In this document: one piece after another, positions 1 to 8,733 of the stretch
Position numbering within the stretch: the first letter of the stretch is position 1
Layout of the letters: the number at the start of each line of letters is the position of its first letter
NCBI RefSeq assembly: GCF_900156895.1
Contig: NZ_FTPD01000005.1
Location: 21,977-85,976 of the forward strand
DNA length: 64,000 bases
Direction of reading: 5' to 3'
Source of the DNA: Mesorhizobium prunaredense
GTDB lineage: Bacteria > Pseudomonadota > Alphaproteobacteria > Rhizobiales > Rhizobiaceae
The notes under the pieces: generated by a model
The model's database searches: none
The model's input: only the letters and a program-made list of their open reading frames with translations
Told to the model about the DNA's origin: nothing
Translations under genes and position numbers: made by a program

Positions 1-4
1 CGGA

Positions 5-271
5 GAAGCTGGCGGGCGGCGCGCTCACCGGAGGTACCTAAAAGGAAACTCCCTTGTTCTCTTCGTGGTGCCGAAAGAGCGCATGAAATGCGCAGCGCCG
101 TCGAGCAGGAGGAAAAGCCCCACACCGCGGGTTTGCCTACGGCATTGTTGTCGGGCGACACTGTGACGATCTTGACGCCGATGTGGCCGCTGACGACGTG
201 CCGGCCGCAACGGAGAGAACAAGGGAGTTTCCTTTTAGGTACCTCCGGTGAGCGCGCCGCCCGCCAGCTTC
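5..271. repeat. 58-bp perfect inverted repeat with 151-bp spacer
   Basis: Bases 5-62 are the exact reverse complement of bases 214-271, 58 bp without a mismatch. The spacer 63-213 has no recognisable gene. The match ends at base 4 and base 272, so the element appears complete in the window. It lies just upstream of the wecG-type gene. It could be a miniature inverted-repeat transposon, an invertible segment, a cruciform-forming site or an assembly foldback. No site duplication can be judged because the left flank is only 4 bp. The repeat is seen directly; its nature is inferred. Confidence 0.8.
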
Positions 272-345
272 CCGTCGGAATAGCAATTGAACTCGAAGTG
301 CTCGCAGGCTGTGATGGCTCACTCATTGTAGCAATCGAGGGCGGC

Positions 346-1134
346 ATGACAGAGCTCGCGATCGATCAGGGACAGTTGCGCGAGCAAGTGCTTGGGGTAC
401 CCGTGCACGCCCTGGGCTTGGCGCAGGCAATCAACTGCGTCTTCGACTGGGCCCTACGGCGGGAGAGCCGAACGGTTTTCCTGTGCAATGTCCACAGTGT
501 CGTCACCGCCCGCCGCAATCGCGCCCATGCCGAAGCGATGGATAGCGCCGACCTTGTCGCGCCGGATGGAGCGCCGGTGGCCTGGATGCTGAGGCGGCAG
601 GGACACGCGGATCAGCCGCGCATCAGCGGACCGGACCTCATGTGGATTTGTTGCCGGAGGGCATCGGAACTCGGCACGCCAATGTTCCTGTACGGCGGCA
701 GCCCGGGCACCCTCCAGCGTCTCGGAGGGTGCATTCGAACCGAGTTTGCCGGCATAAACATCGTGGGCTCTTACTCACCTCCGCGCCGCCCTCTGTCGGC
801 CGAGGAAGATGAGGCAGTGGTCAGAATGATCAATCAGTCCGGTGCGAGGATCGTGTGGGTGGGGCTCGGATGTCCCAAGCAGGAAAGCTGGATGCAGGCG
901 CATCGCGGCCGGATCAATGCGGTCATGCTGGGGGTAGGAGCAGCTTTCGATTTCCACGCCGGAGACGTCAAGCGGGCGCCGCAATGGATGCAAAAGAGCG
1001 GGCTGGAATGGCTGCACCGGCTCTTCCAAGATCCCCGCCGCCTGGCGAGCAGGTATCTCGTGACGAACAGCCTGTTCATCCTGGCTTTGCTGCAGGCGTC
1101 GCTGCGTCCCAGGCGCAGCCTTCGTGACGGTTAG
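346..1134 (+). CDS. WecG/TagA/CpsF family glycosyltransferase
   Basis: A 262-residue cytoplasmic glycosyltransferase of the GT26 family, which transfers a sugar (typically N-acetylmannosaminuronate or similar) onto a lipid-linked intermediate in surface polysaccharide assembly. The family core is clear: a DG-APV segment near the first third, then VWVGLGCPKQESWM and GVGAAFDFHAG, followed by a GLEWLHRLFQDP-RL tail. The frame is open from base 88, but that upstream part lies in the inverted repeat and is not family-like. The ATG at 346 has a GAGGG about 5 bases upstream and gives the usual length. It heads the exopolysaccharide cluster. The donor sugar cannot be told from sequence. Confidence 0.88.
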   Translation: MTELAIDQGQLREQVLGVPVHALGLAQAINCVFDWALRRESRTVFLCNVHSVVTARRNRAHAEAMDSADLVAPDGAPVAWMLRRQGHADQPRISGPDLMWICCRRASELGTPMFLYGGSPGTLQRLGGCIRTEFAGINIVGSYSPPRRPLSAEEDEAVVRMINQSGARIVWVGLGCPKQESWMQAHRGRINAVMLGVGAAFDFHAGDVKRAPQWMQKSGLEWLHRLFQDPRRLASRYLVTNSLFILALLQASLRPRRSLRDG

Positions 1135-1294
1135 AGGGAGGCGGAACCAGTGAACACACTCGGACCGCCGTGTTGCTGATCTGCGCCAACTCCTTCACGG
1201 GCGGCTGTTCTTTGGCGCTGCTGGGAGGCGGCGCTCTCCATATCTGGACGGTGTGGTTTGCATTGCCTCGACAGGCACCTGACTGGAGGCTACC

Positions 1295-2614
1295 ATGACT
1301 CTGAGCAAACAGGCCGCCAGTCTGGCTGTCCTGCATGTCACCGACGTCCTGCAGCCGCTGATCATCTTGCCCTATGCCGGGCGTGTCCTCGGACCCATGA
1401 GTTTCGGGCAGTACGCGTATGCGCTCGCCATCGGACAACTCGCTGCCGTCGTCGTGGCCTATGGATTTCATTGGACCGCGCAGCGCAGGGTTGCTTCCCT
1501 TCGATACGAGCCGGCGGCGATCGCGTCACTCGCTGCTCAGGTCATGGCCACCAAGGCAGTGCTGTTCGTTGCCGTATGCCTGGTTGGCTTTGTGCTGGCC
1601 GGCGACGTCCTGGCGCTCAGTAGGCCGACATTCCTGTGCGCGATGCTCTCGGCCGCCGGCGGCATTATTTTTCCGGCCTGGCTCTTCGTCGGCCTGGAAC
1701 GCGCCTGGCAGGCGGCCGTCGCGGTGGTTGGTGCTCGCGTTCTGGCGCTCGTCTGTTTCGTCGCCATGGTCGCATCACCTGACCAGGTCGCGCTCGCCGT
1801 TGCCATCCAAAGCGCAGTTCCCGTCGTCAGTGGCGTCATTTGCTTACCTTTCATCCTTCCGATCGGGTTCGGCGGCTTCAGGTCCGTGACGCTTTCGGCG
1901 ATTGGAATGCAGCTACGCAACGGCTGGAGCGGATTCTTCTTCACCGCCGTGGATGTTGCCCTCGTCACCCTCCCTGTCGCCCTTGTCGGACATTTCGCAG
2001 GTTATGTCGCAGCCGGACAGTATTCTGTCGCCGAAAAATTCCTATTAGCCGCGCGGGTATTTTTCAGGTTGCTTATGGATACCTTCATACCGAGGGTTTC
2101 ATACTACGCTCATGTAGACCCTGCTGCCGGGGTACAACTGATAAGGAGGTCACTATTCACCGTAGCAGGCGGAGCGGCGATGAGTATCGTAATGTTCTTT
2201 GTTGCTCCATATATAATATTGCTCCTCTTTGGAGATGAATTTTCAGGAGCGACACCTATTGTGCGCGCAATGGCAATTATACCATTGCTGATGAACATAA
2301 ATACATTCACATCAAATATATTCATGTTTAGTTACGGATATGAAAATGAATGGGCCGCCCTTAACGCATCCGGCCTGCTAGTATTCCTGGTGGCCTCATA
2401 TTTTTTGTCCTTCGTCATGGCGGAGCAAGCCATTGTTTATGCGATGGTGGCGAAGGAAGTCGTCGTGCTGGTGGTTTCAACCGGCTTCTTCCTCATTGGC
2501 GGAGCGGCCGTCCTTCGCACGGCGGCGGCTTGCGATGCAGGCCGGGTAGGAGGGTATCCGCCGGCGTTCCAATCCGCGCCGTTGGAGCACGAGGCCGATC
2601 GTTTTCGGTCGTAG
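1295..2614 (+). CDS. Wzx-type polysaccharide flippase
   Basis: A 439-residue multi-pass inner-membrane protein of the MOP/Wzx superfamily, expected to flip undecaprenyl-linked repeat units to the periplasm. The N-terminus shows the family pattern of an amphipathic start followed by LPYAGRVLGPMSFGQYAYA, and about 12 hydrophobic segments follow. GGAGG lies 6 bases before the ATG. Roughly bases 2040-2430, within the second half, are noticeably more A/T-rich than the flanking genes, which may reflect mosaic origin. It is followed after 10 bases by the chain-length protein. The 160 bases upstream hold no convincing gene. Confidence 0.88.
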   Translation: MTLSKQAASLAVLHVTDVLQPLIILPYAGRVLGPMSFGQYAYALAIGQLAAVVVAYGFHWTAQRRVASLRYEPAAIASLAAQVMATKAVLFVAVCLVGFVLAGDVLALSRPTFLCAMLSAAGGIIFPAWLFVGLERAWQAAVAVVGARVLALVCFVAMVASPDQVALAVAIQSAVPVVSGVICLPFILPIGFGGFRSVTLSAIGMQLRNGWSGFFFTAVDVALVTLPVALVGHFAGYVAAGQYSVAEKFLLAARVFFRLLMDTFIPRVSYYAHVDPAAGVQLIRRSLFTVAGGAAMSIVMFFVAPYIILLLFGDEFSGATPIVRAMAIIPLLMNINTFTSNIFMFSYGYENEWAALNASGLLVFLVASYFLSFVMAEQAIVYAMVAKEVVVLVVSTGFFLIGGAAVLRTAAACDAGRVGGYPPAFQSAPLEHEADRFRS

Positions 2615-2624
2615 GAGAGTCTGT

Positions 2625-4388
2625 ATGTCCGCCATGGATCACATTGTCGTTCAGCCGTCCGGGTCGCCTCACCAGCCGATCCCCCCCAAGGATCGCGACG
2701 AGCTGACCGCGAAAGACATCTTGAGATTTGTTCGAAGCAGTTGGCGCCTTTGCCTCCTCTGGATGGTTTTGAGCCTGGGTGTCGGCGGCGCATATGCGGT
2801 CCTTTCGCCTGGATATTACACCGCCTATGCGACGATCCTCCTTTCATCTCCGCCCGCTTCGCAACCGGGCGAAGCTGAGGCAGATGAGCGGGTCTATGTA
2901 GAGAGCCAGATCCAGGTCATTCAGTCGGACGAGGTCGTCGGACGCGTTGTTGACGACACTGGCCTAGCAAACGAAGAGTTTGTGATGGATGACAGCTTGC
3001 GCGCGCGGATCTCCAGTTACGTGCGGAGCCAATTGGCGTCTCTCTTCGGCACCGAACTGCCGACGGTGGAGCCAAATATTCGGCATCAGGCGATGGTCCT
3101 TGTGAGGCGCGCGTTTTCCGTTAGTCAGTTGGGTTTCTCCAGCGCCGTCGAGATCGGGGTCACCTCTACCGATCCTCAGTTCTCGGCCATGCTCGCGAAC
3201 GCGATCGCCGACGGTTACATCGGAAATCAGCGCGAACGCCGGCGGGCTGCTCGCGCGGAAGAAACATCTGATCTGCACAAGCGGCTGGCCGAACTTCGGG
3301 AAAAGGCGTTTGCAACCGAATCACTGAAGGAACTACCGTCGGACCCTGAATCCGCGGAGACGGCAAGAATCCTTTTCCGCGAACAGCAGAGCGCGGCCGA
3401 GGTCTATCGCTCGCTTTACAATGCCCTTCTGCAGCGGAGCCAATCGGATAGCGCCTCGTCACTGATCCCGAGCGCAAGGGTCATCACGGCGGCCGAACCG
3501 CCTCGTCAACGCAGTTGGCCGCCCACGGTCCTGGTGGTAGCGCTCTCCGTTATGGCCGGTGGGGTTGCCGGCGTTGGTCATGCATTGATCAGGCAAGCAC
3601 TGAACCACCGCCTGATAACGGTCGAGGATGTGCACAGGTCGACCGGCCTTGATCGGATTGTAGGGATCCCCAGAATTCCCCGCCGCAGGTGGAATGTTGT
3701 GGGACCATGCGAGCAGTCTTTGCAGCCCGTCTACTCAAAGGACGCTCCCGAGCTTCACAGCTCGCTGAGCAAGATTGCCACCCGGATGCGCGGAGTTCAG
3801 GGCCGCCAAGTGAGCAAGATTGCCACCCGGATGCGCGGAGTTCAGGGCGGCCAAGGTGGATTTGTAATCGGCGTTGCTTCACCCCTCGGCAAGTCCGGAA
3901 GCTCCACGGTGGCGGTTCATCTCGCAAGGGTCATTGCGGCGACCGGGCAAAAGACACTGCTCGTTGATGCCAATTGGCAAAAGCCATCAATGGACCAGCC
4001 AATGCTGAACGCGGAGCCAGGTCGCAAGCTCGCCAGGGCGTTTGCCACCATTCCCGCGGATCAGGAAGGGCTGGAAGTTCTGGCTCTCAGGCCCACGGGG
4101 TCAATCTCCGACTTGAATGCCTCGCTCGCCATCTCCGCTGCACTCCAGCATCTGCAGCAAGAATACAGTTGTATAGTGGTTGATTTTCACAGCACCGACC
4201 GCACTGCTGATCTGGAAGCGGCCATGGGCGTCATCAGCGAGGTCCTCCTGGTGCTGAAGGCACGCCGCACTTACGCGGACCATCTCGAGGGAATTCTGCG
4301 CATCATCCCCGCAGAGAAACTCTCGGCAGTAATTTTGACCAGGATCAACCGTGCGGCTTTCAGTCCTAACCGGGAATACAGGCCATGA
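2625..4388 (+). CDS. Wzz-like polysaccharide co-polymerase with degenerate BY-kinase domain
   Basis: A 587-residue inner-membrane protein of the ExoP/GumC type, thought to control polymer chain length and export. The N-terminal cytoplasmic end leads to a first membrane segment near residues 42-60, a periplasmic coiled-coil part, and a second membrane segment near 302-322. The C-terminal ATPase-like domain has KTLLVDAN (A' motif, about 444-451) and SCIVVDFHS (Walker B, about 515). The P-loop region at about 418-428 reads SPLGKSGSSTVA, so the position of the invariant GKST lysine appears to be serine. The tail has a single Tyr, not the usual Tyr cluster. Kinase activity is therefore doubtful. 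A 45-bp in-frame tandem duplication sits in the linker. It overlaps the next gene by ATGA. Confidence 0.85.
   Translation: MSAMDHIVVQPSGSPHQPIPPKDRDELTAKDILRFVRSSWRLCLLWMVLSLGVGGAYAVLSPGYYTAYATILLSSPPASQPGEAEADERVYVESQIQVIQSDEVVGRVVDDTGLANEEFVMDDSLRARISSYVRSQLASLFGTELPTVEPNIRHQAMVLVRRAFSVSQLGFSSAVEIGVTSTDPQFSAMLANAIADGYIGNQRERRRAARAEETSDLHKRLAELREKAFATESLKELPSDPESAETARILFREQQSAAEVYRSLYNALLQRSQSDSASSLIPSARVITAAEPPRQRSWPPTVLVVALSVMAGGVAGVGHALIRQALNHRLITVEDVHRSTGLDRIVGIPRIPRRRWNVVGPCEQSLQPVYSKDAPELHSSLSKIATRMRGVQGRQVSKIATRMRGVQGGQGGFVIGVASPLGKSGSSTVAVHLARVIAATGQKTLLVDANWQKPSMDQPMLNAEPGRKLARAFATIPADQEGLEVLALRPTGSISDLNASLAISAALQHLQQEYSCIVVDFHSTDRTADLEAAMGVISEVLLVLKARRTYADHLEGILRIIPAEKLSAVILTRINRAAFSPNREYRP
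3768..3857 (+). repeat. 45-bp in-frame tandem duplication
   Basis: Two adjacent 45-bp units (3768-3812 and 3813-3857) encode SKIATRMRGVQGRQV and SKIATRMRGVQGGQG in the linker between the second membrane segment and the ATPase-like domain of the co-polymerase. The first 36 bases of each unit are identical. This indicates recent slippage or duplication that preserved the reading frame. Confidence 0.95.
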
Positions 4389-5692
4389 CCTCGCCAGCGA
4401 CATTGTCACGCAGGAAGGGTTCAAAGCCGGTCGACCTCGTTTGCAGCCATTCCCCTGACGTGCTCGACTACACGCTCTTTCTCTCCGGCATTTGGCTGGC
4501 CTGCGCCCTGGCAATATCGCTTAAACTGCTTGGCCCTTTCTTCATAGTGATCCCGGTCGGTGTCTGTCTGGCCTATGCCGTGCTGCGGCAGACGGTGCCG
4601 CCTCGTCTGCTGGCGGTCTACACCGCCTTCTGCCTCTTCATTGCCCTGATGTCCAGATACGGGCTGATGCCGGATTCCTGGCAGGTTCACTTCCTTCAAG
4701 AAGCAGTCATAAGGCAAATCGTCCCGATTGTGGGATTCTTCGCCGTCGCATGGGCATCCAAGGCTTATTTCCGCCGCAGGCTGATGAGCGGCAATGCCTT
4801 TTTTGGGGCACCCGTTTTCCTGTTCCTGTCTCTCGTTGTCGCGCCGGCGGTGATGTTTCAGCAGGGTGTGCAATACCAGGGCGCACCTCCGGGAGCCACG
4901 ATGCTGATTCTCTACGGCTCGCTCCTCAATAACATTGCAATTGCCGTGTTCTTCATTGCAGGCAGTATTTTTCTGACGAATGACTGGCGCCGCTACGGCG
5001 GCATTTTGCTCTTATTGGGATTTGCCCTTGTGAGCCCCTTGGGTCAGTTCAAGGTGCTCGCGGTCACCATAGTGGTCATTCTAATTGGCGTGCCAGGCCG
5101 ATTGGTAGCTATAGCTCTGGCGACGGCATTAACTGCTGCCTATGGCGTCGGGCTGAATTTCATACCTCAAACCTTTGCCTTGGACCCGAACGCCGGGATC
5201 CGACTTGCGTTCATTTCGGACGCACTCGCATCCGTGGCGGATACATACGGCATTGGCATCGGATTTGGAAAAGAGTCGGTTCAGTGGCGATATGAGATCC
5301 CGGGTTTCGCGGATTTCACCTTTCTTCCTGACACCAGGAACATCACGCATGCCAGGATGCTTGAGATACTCTCAACGGGAATCCACAACTCGTTCCTTCA
5401 ATCCATGCTGCGGACGGGAGTCATTGGATTCATTTTGATTGTATCTGCAATTGCGGCGGCGTTCCCACCACGCAGACTGCCGCGCGGCGTTCGAAACCAT
5501 GCTTCGGCGGTCTTCGTCATGATTTTCCTCGCGATGTTCGTCAATGCAGTCTTGGAGACTCCTCTACAGATAGTGGGAATTGCATTCTCATACGGCTACC
5601 TCACTGCACTTCGCGCCAGCGCTTGGGCCGAGGATGCGGAACCCGTTCCGCCAAATGGGATCGAAATGCAGCAAGGTTCTTGGCGTGCCTGA
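4385..5692 (+). CDS. Wzy-like polysaccharide polymerase / O-antigen ligase family protein
   Basis: A 435-residue polytopic membrane protein with about 10-12 hydrophobic segments and a large periplasmic loop. The region near residues 335-350 reads IHNSFLQSMLRTGVIGF, the HNSxLQ...G-G signature of the O-antigen ligase/Wzy superfamily. Members join lipid-linked repeat units in the periplasm. The ATG overlaps the stop of the co-polymerase gene by four bases, implying translational coupling. Its position between Wzz- and ExoF-like genes favours polymerase over ligase, but sequence alone does not separate them. Confidence 0.82.
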   Translation: MTSPATLSRRKGSKPVDLVCSHSPDVLDYTLFLSGIWLACALAISLKLLGPFFIVIPVGVCLAYAVLRQTVPPRLLAVYTAFCLFIALMSRYGLMPDSWQVHFLQEAVIRQIVPIVGFFAVAWASKAYFRRRLMSGNAFFGAPVFLFLSLVVAPAVMFQQGVQYQGAPPGATMLILYGSLLNNIAIAVFFIAGSIFLTNDWRRYGGILLLLGFALVSPLGQFKVLAVTIVVILIGVPGRLVAIALATALTAAYGVGLNFIPQTFALDPNAGIRLAFISDALASVADTYGIGIGFGKESVQWRYEIPGFADFTFLPDTRNITHARMLEILSTGIHNSFLQSMLRTGVIGFILIVSAIAAAFPPRRLPRGVRNHASAVFVMIFLAMFVNAVLETPLQIVGIAFSYGYLTALRASAWAEDAEPVPPNGIEMQQGSWRA

Positions 5693-6002
5693 CCGAACAC
5701 GGATGCGGTCCGTCCGAGACAGGCGATCCACCGCTCTCGGTAGAAGAGGTGCGCGTCGTACCGGTTTTGGCACGGTAGGGGCATGAGAGCCGTCCGGCCA
5801 GTGCGCACACGCCTGCGATTAGGCTTCCTCGTCCGTTTCCATGAGGGGTGCCTCGAAAGAGCCAGCGAGCCAGCCATTTTGCCTCGGCCTCGGCCATGCC
5901 TCTTCTGGTAGCATAGGGCCATCCACTGCGCAGGTTCGCCCGCGCCGGAGAAACCCGTGCTCAGTCGCCCGTAGAGATACGGGGCAAACCGTTGGGGGAC
6001 CC
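5693..6002. other. Intergenic stretch, 310 bp
   Basis: The frame of the downstream exoF-like gene stays open back to 5841, but the residues encoded there lack family similarity. No RNA gene, repeat or terminator with a clear stem and U-tract was seen. It may hold the promoter for the exoF-like gene. Confidence 0.4.
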
Positions 6003-7301
6003 ATGAAGCTGTTGAGATCCTTGTTGTCGGCGCTGTCGATGACCATGGCTTCGACACGCCTTGCTTCGTTCGCTGGCGCCATCGCTCTGATTCCGACAGC
6101 GGCACTTGCCGACTACAAGCTACAGCCCGGAGATGCGCTGGAAGTATCGGTCCCTGGTATTCCGGATTTCAGGCAGCGATTGCAGATCGGAGTGGACGGC
6201 GAGGTGAACTTGGCGCTGGTTGGAGCGGTTCAAGTCAGCGGCCTTTCCATTCAACAAGCGCAGGAAATAATCGCTGGCAGTCTCGCCAGCAAGCAGTATC
6301 GGCAGGGGACCGCGGACGGCCGTGAGATAACGCACCTGATCCAGGCCGATCAGGTCTTCATTTCAGTTGCCGAATACCGGCCCATCTATGTTTATGGTGA
6401 TGTGGCCAGGCCGGGAGAGTACATCTTCCGGCCTGGTATGACTGTCCGACAGGCTGTGGCGGTTGCGGGTGGCTACAGCGCTGCCCAGGTTCGCATCGCC
6501 AATCCGCTCATGGAAGCGGCCGATTTCCGTTCGGAATACAAAGCCCTATGGGCGCAATTCGCAACGGAACAGGCTCGCATTTGGCGCCTTCGCACCGAAC
6601 TCGGCGAAGAAGTCGAACATGTCGAGAACGTGCCCGTGCCTGAGGCGCTCGCCGAACGATTGAAGCAAGCGGCAATAGCGCATATCGAAGCTCGTCTGTC
6701 AGACAGTGAAAAGGACAAGGAGCTTCTGCGACGTGCTGTCGAGCAGACCAGCCTGCAACTGGAGCTCCTGTCTGAAAAGAAGAAGAAGGACGAAGAGGGA
6801 AGCAAGGCCGACACCGACGATTACGAGAGCGTCAGGACGCTGTTGCAAAAGGGCCTGGCGCCGACCACGCGCCTATCTGAGGCCCGTCGAGCGGTGCTTA
6901 TGTCATCAACCCAACTGCTCGAGACGATCGTCCAGGCATCGAACATTGAGCGCCAGCGCGGCGAATATGTCAGACAGCTGAACAAGATCGACAGTGAACG
7001 ACAAATCGCGGCCTTGGGAGAGCTACAGGGGGCCTATATGAATCTGGCCCAGATCTCGGCGCGTCTTGAGGGTACCGCGCAGAAGCTGGCGCTTACAGGT
7101 CAAGCGCAATCCACCCTGCTGACAGCCGCGGGTCGGCCCGAGATGACAGTCCATAGAAAGCGAGAGCAGGGCGCCGAGACGCTCCCCGGAAGCGAAGATC
7201 TCGGGCTTGCGCCCGGCGACGTTGTGGAGGTCGTTTTGCCAAAGGCCGACTTTGCCGGAGCCGTCGCGCCGTCGCCACGGGGGTCAGCAGTGCCGAACTG
7301 A
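6003..7301 (+). CDS. ExoF-like outer-membrane polysaccharide export protein
   Basis: A 432-residue polysaccharide export protein of the Wza/ExoF group. A signal peptide is visible (hydrophobic stretch ending near ALADYKLQPGDALEVSVPG), followed by the export domain starting DYKLQPGD and an SLBB-type segment containing PIYVYGDVARPGEY. The second half (about residues 220-380) is rich in Glu, Arg, Lys and Leu and should form the long coiled coil typical of rhizobial ExoF. The ATG at 6003 is chosen because the signal peptide starts there and GGGGGA precedes it. It probably forms the exit channel with the Wzz-like protein. Confidence 0.87.
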   Translation: MKLLRSLLSALSMTMASTRLASFAGAIALIPTAALADYKLQPGDALEVSVPGIPDFRQRLQIGVDGEVNLALVGAVQVSGLSIQQAQEIIAGSLASKQYRQGTADGREITHLIQADQVFISVAEYRPIYVYGDVARPGEYIFRPGMTVRQAVAVAGGYSAAQVRIANPLMEAADFRSEYKALWAQFATEQARIWRLRTELGEEVEHVENVPVPEALAERLKQAAIAHIEARLSDSEKDKELLRRAVEQTSLQLELLSEKKKKDEEGSKADTDDYESVRTLLQKGLAPTTRLSEARRAVLMSSTQLLETIVQASNIERQRGEYVRQLNKIDSERQIAALGELQGAYMNLAQISARLEGTAQKLALTGQAQSTLLTAAGRPEMTVHRKREQGAETLPGSEDLGLAPGDVVEVVLPKADFAGAVAPSPRGSAVPN

Positions 7302-7322
7302 GTTTCAAAGGAGCGACCACCG

Positions 7323-7457
7323 ATGCGCGTCTTGCTGGTTCACGCCGCACTTCTTTCGAAGGATGCTCTCGACGGCCTTCTGTTGGGGAATGCGCCCGAG
7401 CCGGACTATATGTGCGCGCGCTCGGCCTATCGGCTCGGCCGGAAGGTGCTTGCGTGA
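7323..7457 (+). CDS. Short ORF translationally coupled to a glycosyltransferase
   Basis: A 44-residue frame starting MRVLLVHAALLSKDALDGLL and ending with a TGA that overlaps the next gene's ATG (TGATG). AAAGGAGCG lies about 10 bases before the ATG. The beginning resembles the first beta strand of GT-B glycosyltransferases, so it may be the stump of a deleted glycosyltransferase or a leader ensuring translation of the next gene. No known small protein was recognised. Confidence 0.35.
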   Translation: MRVLLVHAALLSKDALDGLLLGNAPEPDYMCARSAYRLGRKVLA

Positions 7458-8353
7458 TGAGCGTCACCGTCCCTCTCCCCTGCGATATCCTGTTCCTGGG
7501 ACTCGCGCGCAATTGTGCGAGGACGCTTCCGAACTTCTTCCGCTTCATCGCCGAACTGCGGGGTGCGGGCCTGCGGGTCCGGGCAGCCATCGGCGAAAAC
7601 GGGTCAACGGATGACACGCGCGCGCTGCTCCTCGAGCACTTCCGGGCCGATGCTTCGGTCGAGATCCTTGCGACGGATTTTATGGCGACGATCCCCGAGC
7701 GGCTGCCGCGCATGGCGGCCGGTCGCGAATTCCTTCGCCTGCACGCGAGCAAAAACCATCCCGCCACGCACCATGTCTGCGTCGTCGACCTGGACTCCGT
7801 GTTCGCAGCCCCCCCTACGGTCGCCGCGTTCGTCTCATCGCTCGATCGGCTCGCCGCCGACGCGAGCCTCTTCGCCGTGGCCGCGAACTCGAAGCCGCGC
7901 TACTACGATCTGCTGGCGCTGCGGTGCGAGGGCCTATTCATGGAGAATCTTCAGCATACTATCATTCGCGCGAAACGAAATCCGCTCACCTATCGCTCCA
8001 CCCTGGCACGATGCGTCCACGATGCACAGAAACGCGTGTCGGCGAGTTCTCTGCGGCACTGCGTCTCGGCTTTCAACGGCCTCTGCCTCTACCGGGCGGA
8101 ACCCTACTATGCCCACTCCTACATCGATGCCCGGGATCGCGAGAGCTGCGAGCATGTCGTCCTCAATACGGCGATACATGCCTCGACTGGCAGCCATGTC
8201 CTTATTGACGACGGTCTGATCGTGACCGCTCCGCCCGAGCATCTTCGCGAGCAACCGCTTCGCTTTTACACGGTTCGCCTTTTGCGGCTGATGAGGATCG
8301 TTCCGATATGGTTTGCTGGCTCAGGCCCACTCGGCTCGGGGGACCGGCCATGA
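7457..8353 (+). CDS. Putative glycosyltransferase (GT-A-like)
   Basis: A 298-residue protein whose first half reads like a GT-A nucleotide-binding fold: CDILFLGLARNCA, then ENGSTDDTRALL (donor binding region) and CVVDLDSVF, a DxD-like metal site. A second-half motif, SAFNGLCLYR, is typical of poorly characterised family members that act on capsule or EPS. The ATG at 7457 overlaps the stop of a 44-codon frame, and its own stop overlaps another ATG (8350). Assignment to a precise CAZy family is not possible from sequence alone. Confidence 0.7.
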   Translation: MSVTVPLPCDILFLGLARNCARTLPNFFRFIAELRGAGLRVRAAIGENGSTDDTRALLLEHFRADASVEILATDFMATIPERLPRMAAGREFLRLHASKNHPATHHVCVVDLDSVFAAPPTVAAFVSSLDRLAADASLFAVAANSKPRYYDLLALRCEGLFMENLQHTIIRAKRNPLTYRSTLARCVHDAQKRVSASSLRHCVSAFNGLCLYRAEPYYAHSYIDARDRESCEHVVLNTAIHASTGSHVLIDDGLIVTAPPEHLREQPLRFYTVRLLRLMRIVPIWFAGSGPLGSGDRP

Positions 8354-8733
8354 CTGCGATCACGTCATCGGTACGGCGGGAGCCGACCGCCCTCGGCCTC
8401 TTATTCGTAACGGCGCAAACTTCAATCGGCTGATGGCGATCTATGAGTCCGTGGTCAAGCGCCCGATCCGGGCCTTCGTGGTAGTCTCGTCAGCTTAGAC
8501 CCGCGCCGGGAGGAACGGACCACGGGCAGACCAAGCTTCACACGTGAACGAGCGCAGTGCGGCCGTGCCGGCGGGCCGGGGTACTCGCTATTTGTCGTTG
8601 ATCGATATGCCCCGAGGATCGATCCTACCGCCTCACATACCTCGGAGAGGTCCTTTTTTGCTTCCATTGCTGAAACACGGTGCGACGGGAGGCTGCGGCC
8701 GCTCGCAGGCCCCTATTTTAACGGTGTGATCAA
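8354..8733. other. Gene-poor stretch, 380 bp
   Basis: A 27-codon frame starts at 8350 (overlapping the previous stop) and a 21-codon frame at 8432. A 60-codon ATG/GTG frame runs 8544-8729. A different frame without a good start is open from about 8449 to past 8740 and includes YSLFVVDRYAPRI and RPLAGPYFNGVIK. None matches a family I know. The stretch may be the eroded remains of one glycosyltransferase-sized gene. Confidence 0.35.

Noticed and set aside
63..213. Possible promoter inside the spacer of the 58-bp inverted repeat
   Set aside because: No convincing -35/-10 pair is visible, so an invertible promoter is mentioned only as a speculative option.
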